Assembly (NCBI RefSeq): GCF_028656955.1
Contig: NZ_JAMDGY010000046.1
Span: 1 to 39,054, forward strand
Source: Pseudomonas fontis
GTDB lineage: Bacteria > Pseudomonadota > Gammaproteobacteria > Pseudomonadales > Pseudomonadaceae
Reading direction: 5' to 3'
Length of the DNA stretch: 39,054 nt
Shown here: positions 24,491 through 32,416 of the stretch, piece after piece
Layout: each line of letters starts with the position of its first letter
How positions within the stretch are numbered: position 1 is the stretch's first letter
Notes under the pieces: generated by a model
Told to the model about the DNA's origin: nothing
The model's database searches: none
What the model saw: only the letters and a program-made list of their open reading frames with translations
Translations under genes and position numbers: made by a program

Positions 24491-25725
24491 TCCCGGCCAT
24501 GAGCAAAGCTGCGCTGCCGGGGATCTTCCCCGATAGAGCGGCGACGATACGCGGCCTCCTGCTGTTCATCGGCGCGATTGCCGTCGGCGTCGGCCTTCAG
24601 CGTTTCCACCTTGCAATCGGCTACTGGAGCATCGTACCGCTGTGCTGGTGGGCGGTGCTGGGCAACGGTTTGCTGCGCGCCATCTGGGACAGGTCGTCAC
24701 TGCGCTTGCCCGGCACCCAGCGTGCCCTGAGCCAGGGCATCCTGCTGCATCTGCTGCTGAGTATCGGTGTGCCCTTGCTGGCGCTGAGCCTGACCCGCCC
24801 CGACGGCGCTACAGCGCTCACCCAGGTGGGCGCCTTGTGGCTCGGCTCGACCTTCGGCCTGCTGTTTTTCAGCTCCCCGATACTGTTTTCACTCGTGCCT
24901 TCCACCGTGTTGGCGCTGAGCATCAAAGCTGGGCATATCGCCAACCCGGCCTATTGCGCACTTTTGGGTGGCCTGGCACTGCTGGGGACGGCCGGGCTCT
25001 GGTACCGGCATCTCAAGCACCCGCTTGCACCCCAGGGGTTGCCCCTGGGCGTGTACCTGAGCATCTCGAAAACCGACAGCTACCCCCGCCTGGAAAAACT
25101 GCTGGACAGCTGCGCGCCCGATTGGCTGACACGCAGTTTTCAGGCACCCGCGCGCAGTAGCCAGGACCGCGTGGCGAGCGTGCTGGGGCCTCTGCACCAG
25201 ACCTTTCGCCAACAGATGGGGCGCACCGGGCAATACCTGACCTATCTGGTGGTTGCCGGGCTGTTCGGGGCAGCACTCTGGGAGCAACTGCACACACCAA
25301 ACACGCCTTCGCTGCTCAACTATCCCGTGGCCTCTCTCGCCCTGGTAGTCCTGGCCCTGGCCCCACCAGTGTTGGTTGCCCGCTTGCATACAACGGCGCG
25401 CAGCACCTTGGCCGAACTGCTGCTGACACCCGGCATGCCCCAGCGCAGCCAGATGGCGCACAGCATCATGCACCTGTACCTCGTGGCAACCACAGAGCGA
25501 CTGGTGCTGAGCAGCCTGCTGCTGCTCAACTGGATCACCTCCAGCCGCGACCTCGGCCCCGAGCTAATAGTCGCCATCCTGGGGTTTTATGGCCTGCTGT
25601 TGGCGGTGGGGGCCTGGCTGGTCTGGCGGGCGTGGCACGGCAGGCATTCACGCTGGCTGCACGGCGCATGCTGCCTGGGGCTTTTCGCCTTCGGCCTGGG
25701 CGGCTGCATCCTGCTGCTGAACTGA
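24487..25725 (+). CDS. ABC transporter membrane protein, unknown substrate
   Basis: A 412-residue hydrophobic protein with about ten predicted membrane segments, in two groups separated by a soluble stretch of about 60 residues near 195-255. It pairs with the ABC ATPase encoded just upstream (ATGA overlap), so it is most likely the permease, though I do not recognise a named family. The start at 24487 is set by the overlap, and a second ATG at 24499 is possible. It ends before a bidirectional terminator that separates it from cysB. Confidence 0.75.
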   Translation: MIPAMSKAALPGIFPDRAATIRGLLLFIGAIAVGVGLQRFHLAIGYWSIVPLCWWAVLGNGLLRAIWDRSSLRLPGTQRALSQGILLHLLLSIGVPLLALSLTRPDGATALTQVGALWLGSTFGLLFFSSPILFSLVPSTVLALSIKAGHIANPAYCALLGGLALLGTAGLWYRHLKHPLAPQGLPLGVYLSISKTDSYPRLEKLLDSCAPDWLTRSFQAPARSSQDRVASVLGPLHQTFRQQMGRTGQYLTYLVVAGLFGAALWEQLHTPNTPSLLNYPVASLALVVLALAPPVLVARLHTTARSTLAELLLTPGMPQRSQMAHSIMHLYLVATTERLVLSSLLLLNWITSSRDLGPELIVAILGFYGLLLAVGAWLVWRAWHGRHSRWLHGACCLGLFAFGLGGCILLLN

Positions 25726-25736
25726 TCGAGAGGCAC

Positions 25737-25765
25737 AAAAAAACCGGCGCAAGGCCGGTTTTTTT
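25737..25765. terminator. Bidirectional terminator between permease gene and cysB
   Basis: AAAAAAACCGGC and GCCGGTTTTTTT arms (25737-25748 and 25754-25765) with a 5-base loop. A and T tracts on both sides suit the two convergent genes. Confidence 0.93.
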
Positions 25766-25784
25766 CAAGCGTGGTAACTGACGA

Positions 25785-26759
25785 TCAATGCACCGGCAAT
25801 TCAACGCCATCGAACAGGTCTTCAAGCTCCTGCTTGTTGTGGCACTGGATGGCCTTGGCCATCACTTCGCGGGTCAGGTGCGGGGCAAACTTCTCGATGA
25901 AGTCGCACATGAAGCCACGCAGGAAGGTGCCACGGCGGAAGCCGATCTTGGTGATGCTCGACTCGAACAGCTCGCTGGCATCCAGCACCACCAGGTCCGA
26001 ATCAAGTTTCGGATCGACAGCCATCTTGGCCACGATGCCCACGCCCAGGCCCAGGCGCACATAGGTCTTGATCACGTCGGCGTCGGCGGCGGTGAACACC
26101 ACTTTCGGCGTCAGGCCACGGTGGCTGAAGGCTTCGTCCAGCTTGGAACGCCCGGTGAAACCGAACACGTAGGTGACAATCGGGTACTCGGCGAGCACTT
26201 CCAGCGTCAGTTTCGGCAGCTTGGTCAGCGGGTGGCCTTGCGGCACTACCACGCAGCGGTTCCAGCGGTAGCACGGCATCATCACCAGGTCGCCGAACAG
26301 CTCCAGCGCCTCGGTGGCGATGGCGAAATCAACGGTGCCGTCAGCGGCCATCTCGGCGATCTGCATGGGCGAGCCCTGATGCATGTGCAGCGCCACTTCC
26401 GGGTACTGCTTGATGAACGAGCTGATCACCGGCGGCAAGGCATAGCGCGCCTGGGTGTGGGTGGTGGCGATGGACAGCGTGCCTTTCTTCTCGTTGGAGA
26501 ATTCCTGGGCGATCTGCTTGATGCTCTCGACCTTGCGCAGGATCTCACCGGCGGTGGTGATGATCCGCTCACCTGCAGGTGTCACCCGGGTCAGGTGCTT
26601 GCCGCTGCGGGCAAACACTTCCACGCCCAGCTCGTCTTCCAACAGGCGAATCTGCTTGCTGATCCCCGGCTGGGAGGTATACAAGCTTTGCGCTGTCGCG
26701 GAAACGTTGAGGTCGTGGTGCGCCACTTCCCAGATGTAGCGCAATTGTTGAAGCTTCAT
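25785..26759 (-). CDS. cysB: LysR-type regulator of cysteine biosynthesis CysB
   Basis: A 324-residue LysR regulator that activates sulfate-assimilation genes and senses N-acetylserine or O-acetylserine. The N-terminal helix-turn-helix (MKLQQLRYIWEV, SQPGISKQIRLLEDELG) and the effector domain segments TTHTQARYALPPVI near residue 100 and FTGRSKLDEAF near 200 are CysB signatures that set it apart from most LysR proteins. The ATG at 26759 has GAGGGA upstream. Divergent to nothing nearby, it has an AT-rich leader at 26760-26860. It probably controls cysH in this window. Confidence 0.94.
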   Translation of the reverse strand: MKLQQLRYIWEVAHHDLNVSATAQSLYTSQPGISKQIRLLEDELGVEVFARSGKHLTRVTPAGERIITTAGEILRKVESIKQIAQEFSNEKKGTLSIATTHTQARYALPPVISSFIKQYPEVALHMHQGSPMQIAEMAADGTVDFAIATEALELFGDLVMMPCYRWNRCVVVPQGHPLTKLPKLTLEVLAEYPIVTYVFGFTGRSKLDEAFSHRGLTPKVVFTAADADVIKTYVRLGLGVGIVAKMAVDPKLDSDLVVLDASELFESSITKIGFRRGTFLRGFMCDFIEKFAPHLTREVMAKAIQCHNKQELEDLFDGVELPVH

Positions 26760-26869
26760 AGGTATCCCTCAAATCAGCTGGGCGTCACCGACAACAGCGA
26801 CGAGTTATAACTATATTAGTGGTTTGAAGAATAAATCTAGAACTATTTCTCCAGCATTATTCCTTCCAC

Positions 26870-27379
26870 CTACACGGCCGTGTCCGCCCTCCTACGCCCA
26901 AGGTGCTGCGCCAAGGGCACCATGTACACCGGCACCGGTGACAACTGCAGAATTCGCACGGCAGTGCGCCCCAGCGGAATCTCCGCGCCAGCCCCTTGGC
27001 TGTGGCTGCCGACGATCAGCAGGTCGACACTCAGGCGCTGCGCCTGCTCCAGAATCACTTGTGCCGGGTCGCCCTGGCGCACCCGCACGGCCTTGATCAG
27101 GGCCAGGTCTTCCTGCTCGCCCAATTCGTCACGAAAGTTTTCCAGCACCCGTTGTTCGATGTTGGCCATGACGGTATTCACGCCCTGGCTGTGCAATTGG
27201 TCGAGGGTCTGTTCATCAAGGTAGCTCTGCAACAGCGATTCAGCGAACTGCCCCATCGGCTCGACGGCGTGGATCACGTAGAGCTCGGCGCAAAAGGTGC
27301 GCGCCAGCGCCAGGGCGTGTTGCATGACATAAGGCGAGTACACACCGAGGTCCGTGGCACACAACATCGAACGGATCAT
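26870..27379 (-). CDS. Universal stress protein (UspA family)
   Basis: A 169-residue single-domain Usp protein. The N-terminal strand SMLCATDLGVYSPYVMQHALALA and the C-terminal nucleotide-loop sequence IVGSHSQGAGAEIPLGRTAVRILQ (G-x2-G-x9-G(S/T) like, with G replaced in part) are seen. It may bind ATP, although the last part deviates from the strict consensus. The ATG at 27379 follows an excellent GAGGAGG ribosome site. The upstream 5'-nucleotidase gene is co-directional with an 86-base gap. Confidence 0.85.
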   Translation of the reverse strand: MIRSMLCATDLGVYSPYVMQHALALARTFCAELYVIHAVEPMGQFAESLLQSYLDEQTLDQLHSQGVNTVMANIEQRVLENFRDELGEQEDLALIKAVRVRQGDPAQVILEQAQRLSVDLLIVGSHSQGAGAEIPLGRTAVRILQLSPVPVYMVPLAQHLGRRRADTAV

Positions 27380-27465
27380 TTGACCTCCTCGACTGCCGAT
27401 ACGGCAGAGCAAGCTTCAGCTTAGCAGCGTCAAACCGGCGCGCAGAGCCGTCCGGCGCCCGCTGC

Positions 27466-28380
27466 TCAGGCCTGGTCGGAGGTGCGTTCGTTGCTGATGC
27501 CATGTGGCACATGGCCGGTCGCGACCACGCCGCGAGCGCGCTCGCAGTGGCCGGTCTGGTCGTCGAAGAACACGTCGGCGGCGAAGGCTTCGAGGAACGC
27601 CGATTTGTCCAGGCCGCCAAGGAACAGCGATTCGTCCAGACGGATATCCCATTCGCGCAAGGTGCGGATTACCCGCTCATGGGCTGGGGCCGAACGAGCC
27701 GTGACCAAGGCCGTGCGGATCGGGCAGGCACCGGCCGGGAACTCGTTCTGCAGTACGTTCAGGGCCGCGAGAAATGCCTTGAACGGGCCGCCGCGCAAAG
27801 GCTCGCGCGCCGATTCGCGTTCACTGGCCTGGAAGGCTTCCAGGCCGCCCAACTGGTACACCCGCTCGGATTCGTCGGAGAACACCACCGCGTCGCCATC
27901 GAAGGCGATGCGCAGCTCGGTGCTGGCGGCGCGGCGGGCGCCGCCGGACAGAATCGTCGCAGCGGCGAAACCGGCCTCGAGGGCACTGCGCACGTCTTCA
28001 GCGTCGGTGGAGAGAAACAGGTGGCAGCCGAAGGCGGCAAGATAAGGGTAAGGGCTGCGGCCGCCGACGAAGGCAGCGCGGGAAATGCCCAGGCCGTAGT
28101 GCTCGATGGAGTTGAACACGCGCAGGCCGGTGTCGGCGCTGTTGCGTGAGACCAGCACCACTTCGACACGCGGTTGGCCGAGGCTGGCGTTCAAGCCCAG
28201 GAGCTTTTCCACCAGGGGGAAGGCGTCGCCGGGTTCGAGGTGTTCGTCTTCGTGCTCGATCTGGTATTGGCGGTAGCTCTCCACGCCGTGATCCAGGTAG
28301 ACGCGGTGGCTTTCGCTGAGGTCGAACAGCGCTCGCGAAGAGATCGCCACTACCAGTTTGTCGCCCAGGCCTTTGCTCAT
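27466..28380 (-). CDS. Cytosolic 5'-nucleotidase family protein
   Basis: A 304-residue protein of the 5'-nucleotidase family related to vertebrate cytosolic NT5C1 (PF06189). Characteristic segments are LVVAISSRALFDL near residues 8-20, VVLVSRNSADTGLRVFNSIEHYGL near 74-97, IAFDGDAVVFSDESE near 157-171 with the nucleophile-type DGDAV aspartates, and FFDDQTGH near the C terminus. It would release nucleosides from nucleoside monophosphates in the cytoplasm. The ATG at 28380 has AAGGAG 6 bases upstream. A REP pair separates it from the co-directional PanE-like gene. Confidence 0.85.
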   Translation of the reverse strand: MSKGLGDKLVVAISSRALFDLSESHRVYLDHGVESYRQYQIEHEDEHLEPGDAFPLVEKLLGLNASLGQPRVEVVLVSRNSADTGLRVFNSIEHYGLGISRAAFVGGRSPYPYLAAFGCHLFLSTDAEDVRSALEAGFAAATILSGGARRAASTELRIAFDGDAVVFSDESERVYQLGGLEAFQASERESAREPLRGGPFKAFLAALNVLQNEFPAGACPIRTALVTARSAPAHERVIRTLREWDIRLDESLFLGGLDKSAFLEAFAADVFFDDQTGHCERARGVVATGHVPHGISNERTSDQA

Positions 28381-28399
28381 GTGTGCTCCTTGGTGGCCT

Positions 28400-28468
28400 C
28401 ATCGCGGGACCAGCCCGCTCCCACAGGGCATGTGTGGGCCCTTGTGGGAACGGGTTGGTGCCGCGATG
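28400..28468. repeat. Inverted REP pair upstream of the nucleotidase gene
   Basis: Arms 28400-28428 and 28439-28468 are imperfect complements: CATCGCGGGACCAGCCCGC against a diverged GCGGGTTGGTGCCGCGATG-like arm. This is the most degenerate REP pair in the window. Confidence 0.75.
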
Positions 28469-28473
28469 CTTTA

Positions 28474-29418
28474 TTAGTGTCGATCAATGAAACCCAGCGC
28501 CTGGTGCAGCGCCTCCATCCTCGGCAATACGCACCCCGCTTCCCGCGCCCGAGACAGGGGCGCGGCATAGATCGCCTCCAGCTCCAGTGGCCGACGCTCG
28601 GTAAAGTCGTGGTACATGCTCGGCCAGTAGTCCGGCATCTTCTCGGTGATCGCAAACAGGTGCTCGGCATACCCCACCGGCAATTCATGCCCGCAGGCCC
28701 GCGCGCCCTCCACCACCTCAGCCATCAACGCCTGGATCAATGCGCGGCTGTCGATATCCTTCATCAATGGCGTGGTACTCGCCTTGAGCAACACCGACAA
28801 GCCGTTGTAGGGCACGTTCCACACCAGCTTCTGCCAGCGCGCCTGCTCCAGGTTGGGCATGGCCTGGGACTCGATCTGCGCAGCGCGGAACAACCCGGCC
28901 CCCTGCTCGGCAATTTCCTGACGCGCTACCGCAGTCTGTGCCGGACCACTGTGATACCCCAGGTTCAGCGCCCCCAGCGCCTGGTGACGCACCACCCCAG
29001 GTGCCATGCGATTGACGCAAATGAAGCACAAGCCGCCCAACAGGTGCAGGCTCGGCGGCAGCAATGGGCGCAATTGCTCCTCCACCCCAAGCCCGTTCTG
29101 CAACAGCACCACCTTGGCACCCGGCGCTGCAGCCTGGCGGATCAACGGCGCCAGGGCTGCGTTGCTGGTGGTCTTGGCCCCCACCAGCAGCCAATCGCAG
29201 GCTGGCATGTCTGCTGCATCGGCATAGGCCTGTACCGGCTTGAGCGTCAAGGCACCGTGCACGGCACTGTCCACCTGCAAGCCATTGTCACGCACCGTGG
29301 CGAACTCGCTACGCAGCAGGAAATGCACGTCGAACCCGGCCCTGGCCAGCATCACGCCATAGAAGCCGCCGATGGCCCCGGTCCCGATAATGCCGATGCG
29401 CACAGTCGCCTTGTCCAT
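28474..29418 (-). CDS. 2-dehydropantoate 2-reductase family protein (PanE/ApbA-like)
   Basis: A 314-residue NAD(P)H-dependent reductase. The Rossmann motif GIIGTGAIGGFYG at residues 8-20, AKTTSN near 88 and LLQNGLG near 108 are typical. The C-terminal helical domain has the KLVWNVPYNGLS segment near 192, containing the family lysine and asparagine. The ATG at 29418 is preceded by GGAGG. The true substrate need not be ketopantoate, since pseudomonads carry several paralogues. The promoter region is shared with the divergent PilZ gene. An upstream in-frame extension crosses that promoter and was rejected. Confidence 0.85.
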   Translation of the reverse strand: MDKATVRIGIIGTGAIGGFYGVMLARAGFDVHFLLRSEFATVRDNGLQVDSAVHGALTLKPVQAYADAADMPACDWLLVGAKTTSNAALAPLIRQAAAPGAKVVLLQNGLGVEEQLRPLLPPSLHLLGGLCFICVNRMAPGVVRHQALGALNLGYHSGPAQTAVARQEIAEQGAGLFRAAQIESQAMPNLEQARWQKLVWNVPYNGLSVLLKASTTPLMKDIDSRALIQALMAEVVEGARACGHELPVGYAEHLFAITEKMPDYWPSMYHDFTERRPLELEAIYAAPLSRAREAGCVLPRMEALHQALGFIDRH

Positions 29419-29452
29419 CAGTGCCTCCAATTGATTAATTTTTGACCAGCTT

Positions 29453-29480
29453 TTGACACGCAAATCAACGGCTTTACATT
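29453..29480 (+). promoter_or_regulatory. Sigma70-type promoter of the PilZ gene
   Basis: A perfect TTGACA (29453-29458), 16 bases, then TACATT (29475-29480). It is about 50 bases upstream of the ATG at 29531. Confidence 0.55.
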
Positions 29481-29530
29481 CCTTCACTATACTCAGGCGT
29501 ACAAGGTCAAATAACCGACACGGAGTCAAC

Positions 29531-29962
29531 ATGCGTGGTTTTCTGCCTCACCCTGACGATGTGCCGGTCGAATTGACCCTGCGCCCGTCACCCAGCCTGT
29601 TCCGCCAGCGGCTTCACACTATCAGCCTGGGCGGCGTGGCCTGCAACCATCCGCGTGCCTACCGGCGTGGCATGGCGGTGGAAATGGTCATCCCCTCCCT
29701 CGGCGAGCAGGCGCGCTACCCCGGCTACGTCGCCTGGTGCCAGCGCCAGCAGGATGGTTACCGGGTCGGCATCGTGTTCATCGACGAGCAGGCGCTGTTC
29801 GGCGCGCGCATGGGTGAGCAGGTCTGCCAGATCCAGCATTTCTGCCAGCAGCAAGGCATCGATGGCGACCAGCCAGATGCCCTCGAAGCCCTCGCCCAGC
29901 AATGGGTAACCCTGCATGCCAGCGAGTTTTCCGAGGCCAGCCTCGAAAAAGCCCCGTCATAG
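29531..29962 (+). CDS. PilZ-like domain protein with degenerate c-di-GMP motif
   Basis: A 143-residue protein whose core (FRQRLHTISLGGVACNHP, then the GMAVEMVIPSL and YVAWCQ..YRVGIVFID strands) follows the PilZ barrel pattern. The usual ligand motif is RxxxR followed by (D/N)xSxxG. Here the arginines are only R25 and R27, and the second motif reads TISLGG, with T in place of D/N. Binding of c-di-GMP is therefore doubtful. The start at 29531 has CGGAG upstream. An earlier ATG at 29453 overlaps the -35 box and was rejected. The gene stands alone before the DAHP synthase gene. Confidence 0.75.
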   Translation: MRGFLPHPDDVPVELTLRPSPSLFRQRLHTISLGGVACNHPRAYRRGMAVEMVIPSLGEQARYPGYVAWCQRQQDGYRVGIVFIDEQALFGARMGEQVCQIQHFCQQQGIDGDQPDALEALAQQWVTLHASEFSEASLEKAPS

Positions 29963-30112
29963 GCCGGTAAAGCGCAGGAAAGCGGGCCCTGCCCATTGTC
30001 GAGCCACGGTGTAACGCGCTAAGGTTCGGCTCCCCGTTGCGTACAATCATGCTGCTGCTCCGCCGCACGGGGATCGCTGGCGGCCGGCATCCGTGACCTG
30101 ACGAGTAACACG

Positions 30113-31189
30113 ATGGCTGATTTACCGATCGACGACCTTAACGTTGCCTCCAACGACACCCTGATCACCCCCGATCAGCTCAAGAAAGAAATCCCGCTCA
30201 GCGCCACCGCGCTGAAGACCGTAACGGCGGGCCGCGAAGTGGTGCGCAATATCCTCGACGGCAAGGATCACCGCCTGTTCGTCGTGGTTGGCCCCTGCTC
30301 GATCCACGACATCAAGGCGGCCCACGAATACGCCGAGCGCCTCAAGGTGCTGGCGGCGGAAGTCTCCGACACCCTGTACCTGGTCATGCGCGTGTACTTT
30401 GAAAAGCCGCGCACCACGGTCGGCTGGAAAGGCCTGATCAACGACCCGTACCTGGATGACTCGTTCAAGATCCAGGACGGCCTGCACATTGGTCGCCAGC
30501 TGTTGCTGGACCTGGCCGAAAAAGGCCTGCCCACCGCCACCGAAGCGCTTGACCCGATCTCCCCGCAGTACCTGCAGGACCTGATCAGCTGGTCGGCAAT
30601 TGGCGCGCGTACCACCGAATCGCAAACCCACCGCGAGATGGCCTCCGGCCTGTCTTCGGCGGTCGGTTTCAAGAACGGCACCGACGGTGGCCTGACCGTG
30701 GCGATCAACGCCTTGCAGTCGGTCTCCAGCCCGCACCGGTTCCTGGGCATCAACCAGGAAGGCGGCGTGTCCATCGTCACCACCAAGGGCAATGCCTATG
30801 GCCACGTGGTGCTGCGCGGCGGCAACGGCAAGCCGAACTATGACTCGGTCAGCGTCGCCCTGTGCGAGCAGGCGCTGAACAAGGCCAAGATCAAGCCGAA
30901 CATCATGGTCGATTGCAGCCACGCCAACTCCAACAAGGACCCGGCCCTGCAACCGCTGGTGATGGAGAACGTCGCCAACCAGATCCTCGAAGGCAACGAG
31001 TCGATCATCGGCCTGATGGTCGAGAGCCACCTGAACTGGGGCTGCCAGGCCATCCCGAAAAACCTCGACGAGCTGCAATACGGCGTTTCGGTGACCGATG
31101 CCTGCATCGACTGGGAAGCCACCGAGAAAACCCTGCGCAGCATGCACGCCAAACTCAAGGACGTGCTGCCCAAGCGCAACCGCGGCTAA
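30113..31189 (+). CDS. aroF: 3-deoxy-7-phosphoheptulonate synthase (type I DAHP synthase)
   Basis: A 358-residue enzyme joining phosphoenolpyruvate and erythrose 4-phosphate as the first step of the shikimate pathway. VVVGPCSIHD near residue 57, EKPRTTVGWKGLINDP near 97, GARTTESQTHREMASGLS near 165, FKNGTDG, LRGG and VDCSHANSNKD motifs show the metal and substrate sites of the AroFGH-type class. The paralogue (Phe-, Tyr- or Trp-sensitive) cannot be told by eye, so the symbol is provisional. The ATG at 30113 has only a moderate ribosome site. The stop is followed by a strong terminator. Confidence 0.92.
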   Translation: MADLPIDDLNVASNDTLITPDQLKKEIPLSATALKTVTAGREVVRNILDGKDHRLFVVVGPCSIHDIKAAHEYAERLKVLAAEVSDTLYLVMRVYFEKPRTTVGWKGLINDPYLDDSFKIQDGLHIGRQLLLDLAEKGLPTATEALDPISPQYLQDLISWSAIGARTTESQTHREMASGLSSAVGFKNGTDGGLTVAINALQSVSSPHRFLGINQEGGVSIVTTKGNAYGHVVLRGGNGKPNYDSVSVALCEQALNKAKIKPNIMVDCSHANSNKDPALQPLVMENVANQILEGNESIIGLMVESHLNWGCQAIPKNLDELQYGVSVTDACIDWEATEKTLRSMHAKLKDVLPKRNRG

Positions 31190-31196
31190 ACGCTGG

Positions 31197-31233
31197 ACAC
31201 AAAAACGCCGGGCATTGCCCGGCGTTTTTGTGT
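31197..31233. terminator. Bidirectional terminator after the DAHP synthase gene
   Basis: 17-bp perfect arms (31197-31213 and 31217-31233) around a 3-base loop, with GCCGGGC core and A/T-rich outer parts. It serves the convergent acetyltransferase gene too. Confidence 0.94.
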
Positions 31234-31245
31234 GTACGAATAGTG

Positions 31246-31527
31246 TCAGGCTTTGGAAGAATGCTTCTGCTGCCGCTCCATGTAGCGCTCGACATAGGAG
31301 CATGACGGGATCACGGTGTAACCCATGTCCTTGGCATAGGCCAGGGCCTTTTCAGTCAGCGCCGCCGCGATGCCTCGGCCACGCAATGCGTTTGGCACGA
31401 AGGTGCGGTAGATATCCAGGGTCTGCTTGCCCAGGTCCATGTAGGTCAGGTACGCACGATGACCGTCCACATTGGTCTCGAACTGATGACCGGCCTGGTC
31501 ATGGTGGATGGTCAACGCCTCGCTCAT
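31246..31527 (-). CDS. Small GNAT-like acyltransferase
   Basis: A 93-residue minimal GCN5-related acyltransferase of the YjdJ-like class. AYLTYMDLGKQTLDIYRTFVPNALRGRGIAAALTEKALAYA covers the beta4 strand and acetyl-CoA loop (R-G-R-G-I-A), and IPSCSYVERYM follows. It is shorter than full GNAT enzymes, as usual for this class, and its acceptor is unknown. A GTG directly precedes the ATG, but GAGGAG is better spaced for the ATG at 31527. Confidence 0.85.
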   Translation of the reverse strand: MSEALTIHHDQAGHQFETNVDGHRAYLTYMDLGKQTLDIYRTFVPNALRGRGIAAALTEKALAYAKDMGYTVIPSCSYVERYMERQQKHSSKA

Positions 31528-32036
31528 CACTACTCCTCGCGGGTCTTCTATAAGACCCCTACCTTACCGATGTTTATCCGGCGAAGGAACCTCAACGCCA
31601 CCCCGTGCCCTTTGGACAGCGAGAAGAGACTGGTCGTTCTCAGGCAACCGAGCACCTACAAATAGTAGGCGCCCAGGGGCGGGATGCTCAAGCCACTTGA
31701 TCGTAAAAAATTCACGGACCTGTAAGCTCGCGTCGGTAACCCGGCGCCCGATGCAGAACACTAGCCGGATCATGTAGTGCTATGACGAAGGCGGACATTT
31801 AAAGTCACCTGTAGTTCAACAAAAAAACAGTGGCAGGTGAATGTCTTACAGTACGTAAGCCAATCGCTGAACGCTTTTTATACAGCGAACGTGCGGTCGG
31901 TCTCAGACGTGTAAATTTTTCGCGTTCTTGCGCTCGGTCAGTTTACTTACTACAAGTAATGGGTACTATGTACACCGGCCAGTTTCTCTTTTCCGAGAGA
32001 TGGCTATTTTATAGAAAGTCCTTGAAGGGGAACACG
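31528..32036. other. 509-base intergenic region upstream of oprI
   Basis: No gene is supported. It contains a small hairpin GGGTCTT/AAGACCC at 31541-31558 in the leader of the GNAT gene, an inverted TCACCTG/CAGGTGA pair near 31805-31840, A/T-rich stretches, and the presumed oprI promoter near its right end. The open frames present are short and lack ribosome sites. Confidence 0.6.
31942..31969 (+). promoter_or_regulatory. Possible oprI promoter
   Basis: TTTACT (31942-31947), 16 bases, then TACTAT (31964-31969), about 70 bases upstream of the oprI ATG. The -35 match is weak for such a strongly expressed gene. Confidence 0.35.
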
Positions 32037-32288
32037 ATGAACAACGCTCTGAAATTTTCTGCTCTGGCCCTGGCCGCAGTTCTGGCTACCGGTTGCAGCA
32101 GCGTCTCGAAAGAAACCGAAGCTCGCCTGACCGCTACTGAAGACGCAGCAGCTCGTGCACAAGCTCGTGCTGATGAAGCCTACCGTAAGGCTGATGACGC
32201 TCTGGCCGCTGCTCAAAAAGCTCAGCAAACTGCTGACGAAGCTAACGAGCGCGCTCTGCGTATGCTGGACAAAGCTAGCCGCAAGTAA
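32037..32288 (+). CDS. oprI: Major outer membrane lipoprotein OprI
   Basis: An 83-residue Lpp-type lipoprotein. The signal peptide ends in LATGC with lipidation at C20. The mature part is a heptad-repeat, alanine-rich coiled coil (about residues 24-78), and the C terminus is SRK with a terminal lysine, the residue that links Lpp to peptidoglycan in enterobacteria. Codon use (GCT, CGT, GAA) is unlike the GC-ending codons of neighbours, as expected for one of the most abundant proteins. The ATG at 32037 follows AAGGGG. A longer upstream frame is spurious. A strong terminator follows, and the convergent gene encodes an L,D-transpeptidase. Confidence 0.96.
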   Translation: MNNALKFSALALAAVLATGCSSVSKETEARLTATEDAAARAQARADEAYRKADDALAAAQKAQQTADEANERALRMLDKASRK

Positions 32289-32311
32289 TAATCCCTCGGG
32301 ATTGTTATCTA

Positions 32312-32342
32312 AGCCGCCCCACTTGTGGGGCGGCTTTTTTAT
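32312..32342 (+). terminator. oprI terminator
   Basis: AAGCCGCCCCAC and GTGGGGCGGCTT arms (32312-32323 and 32326-32337), 2-base loop and T tract to 32341. Confidence 0.95.
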
Positions 32343-32369
32343 TGCCCACTGTTTAGTAGTCGCTCGCAA

Positions 32370-32400
32370 AAACGACAAGGCCCGCCAAAAGACGGGCCCT
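32370..32400 (-). terminator. Terminator of the L,D-transpeptidase gene
   Basis: GGCCCG/CGGGCC stem (32379-32384 and 32393-32398) with an 8-base loop. On the minus strand it is followed by TTGTCGTTTTT. Confidence 0.6.
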
Positions 32401-32416
32401 GCTTTAGCAATGCAAG

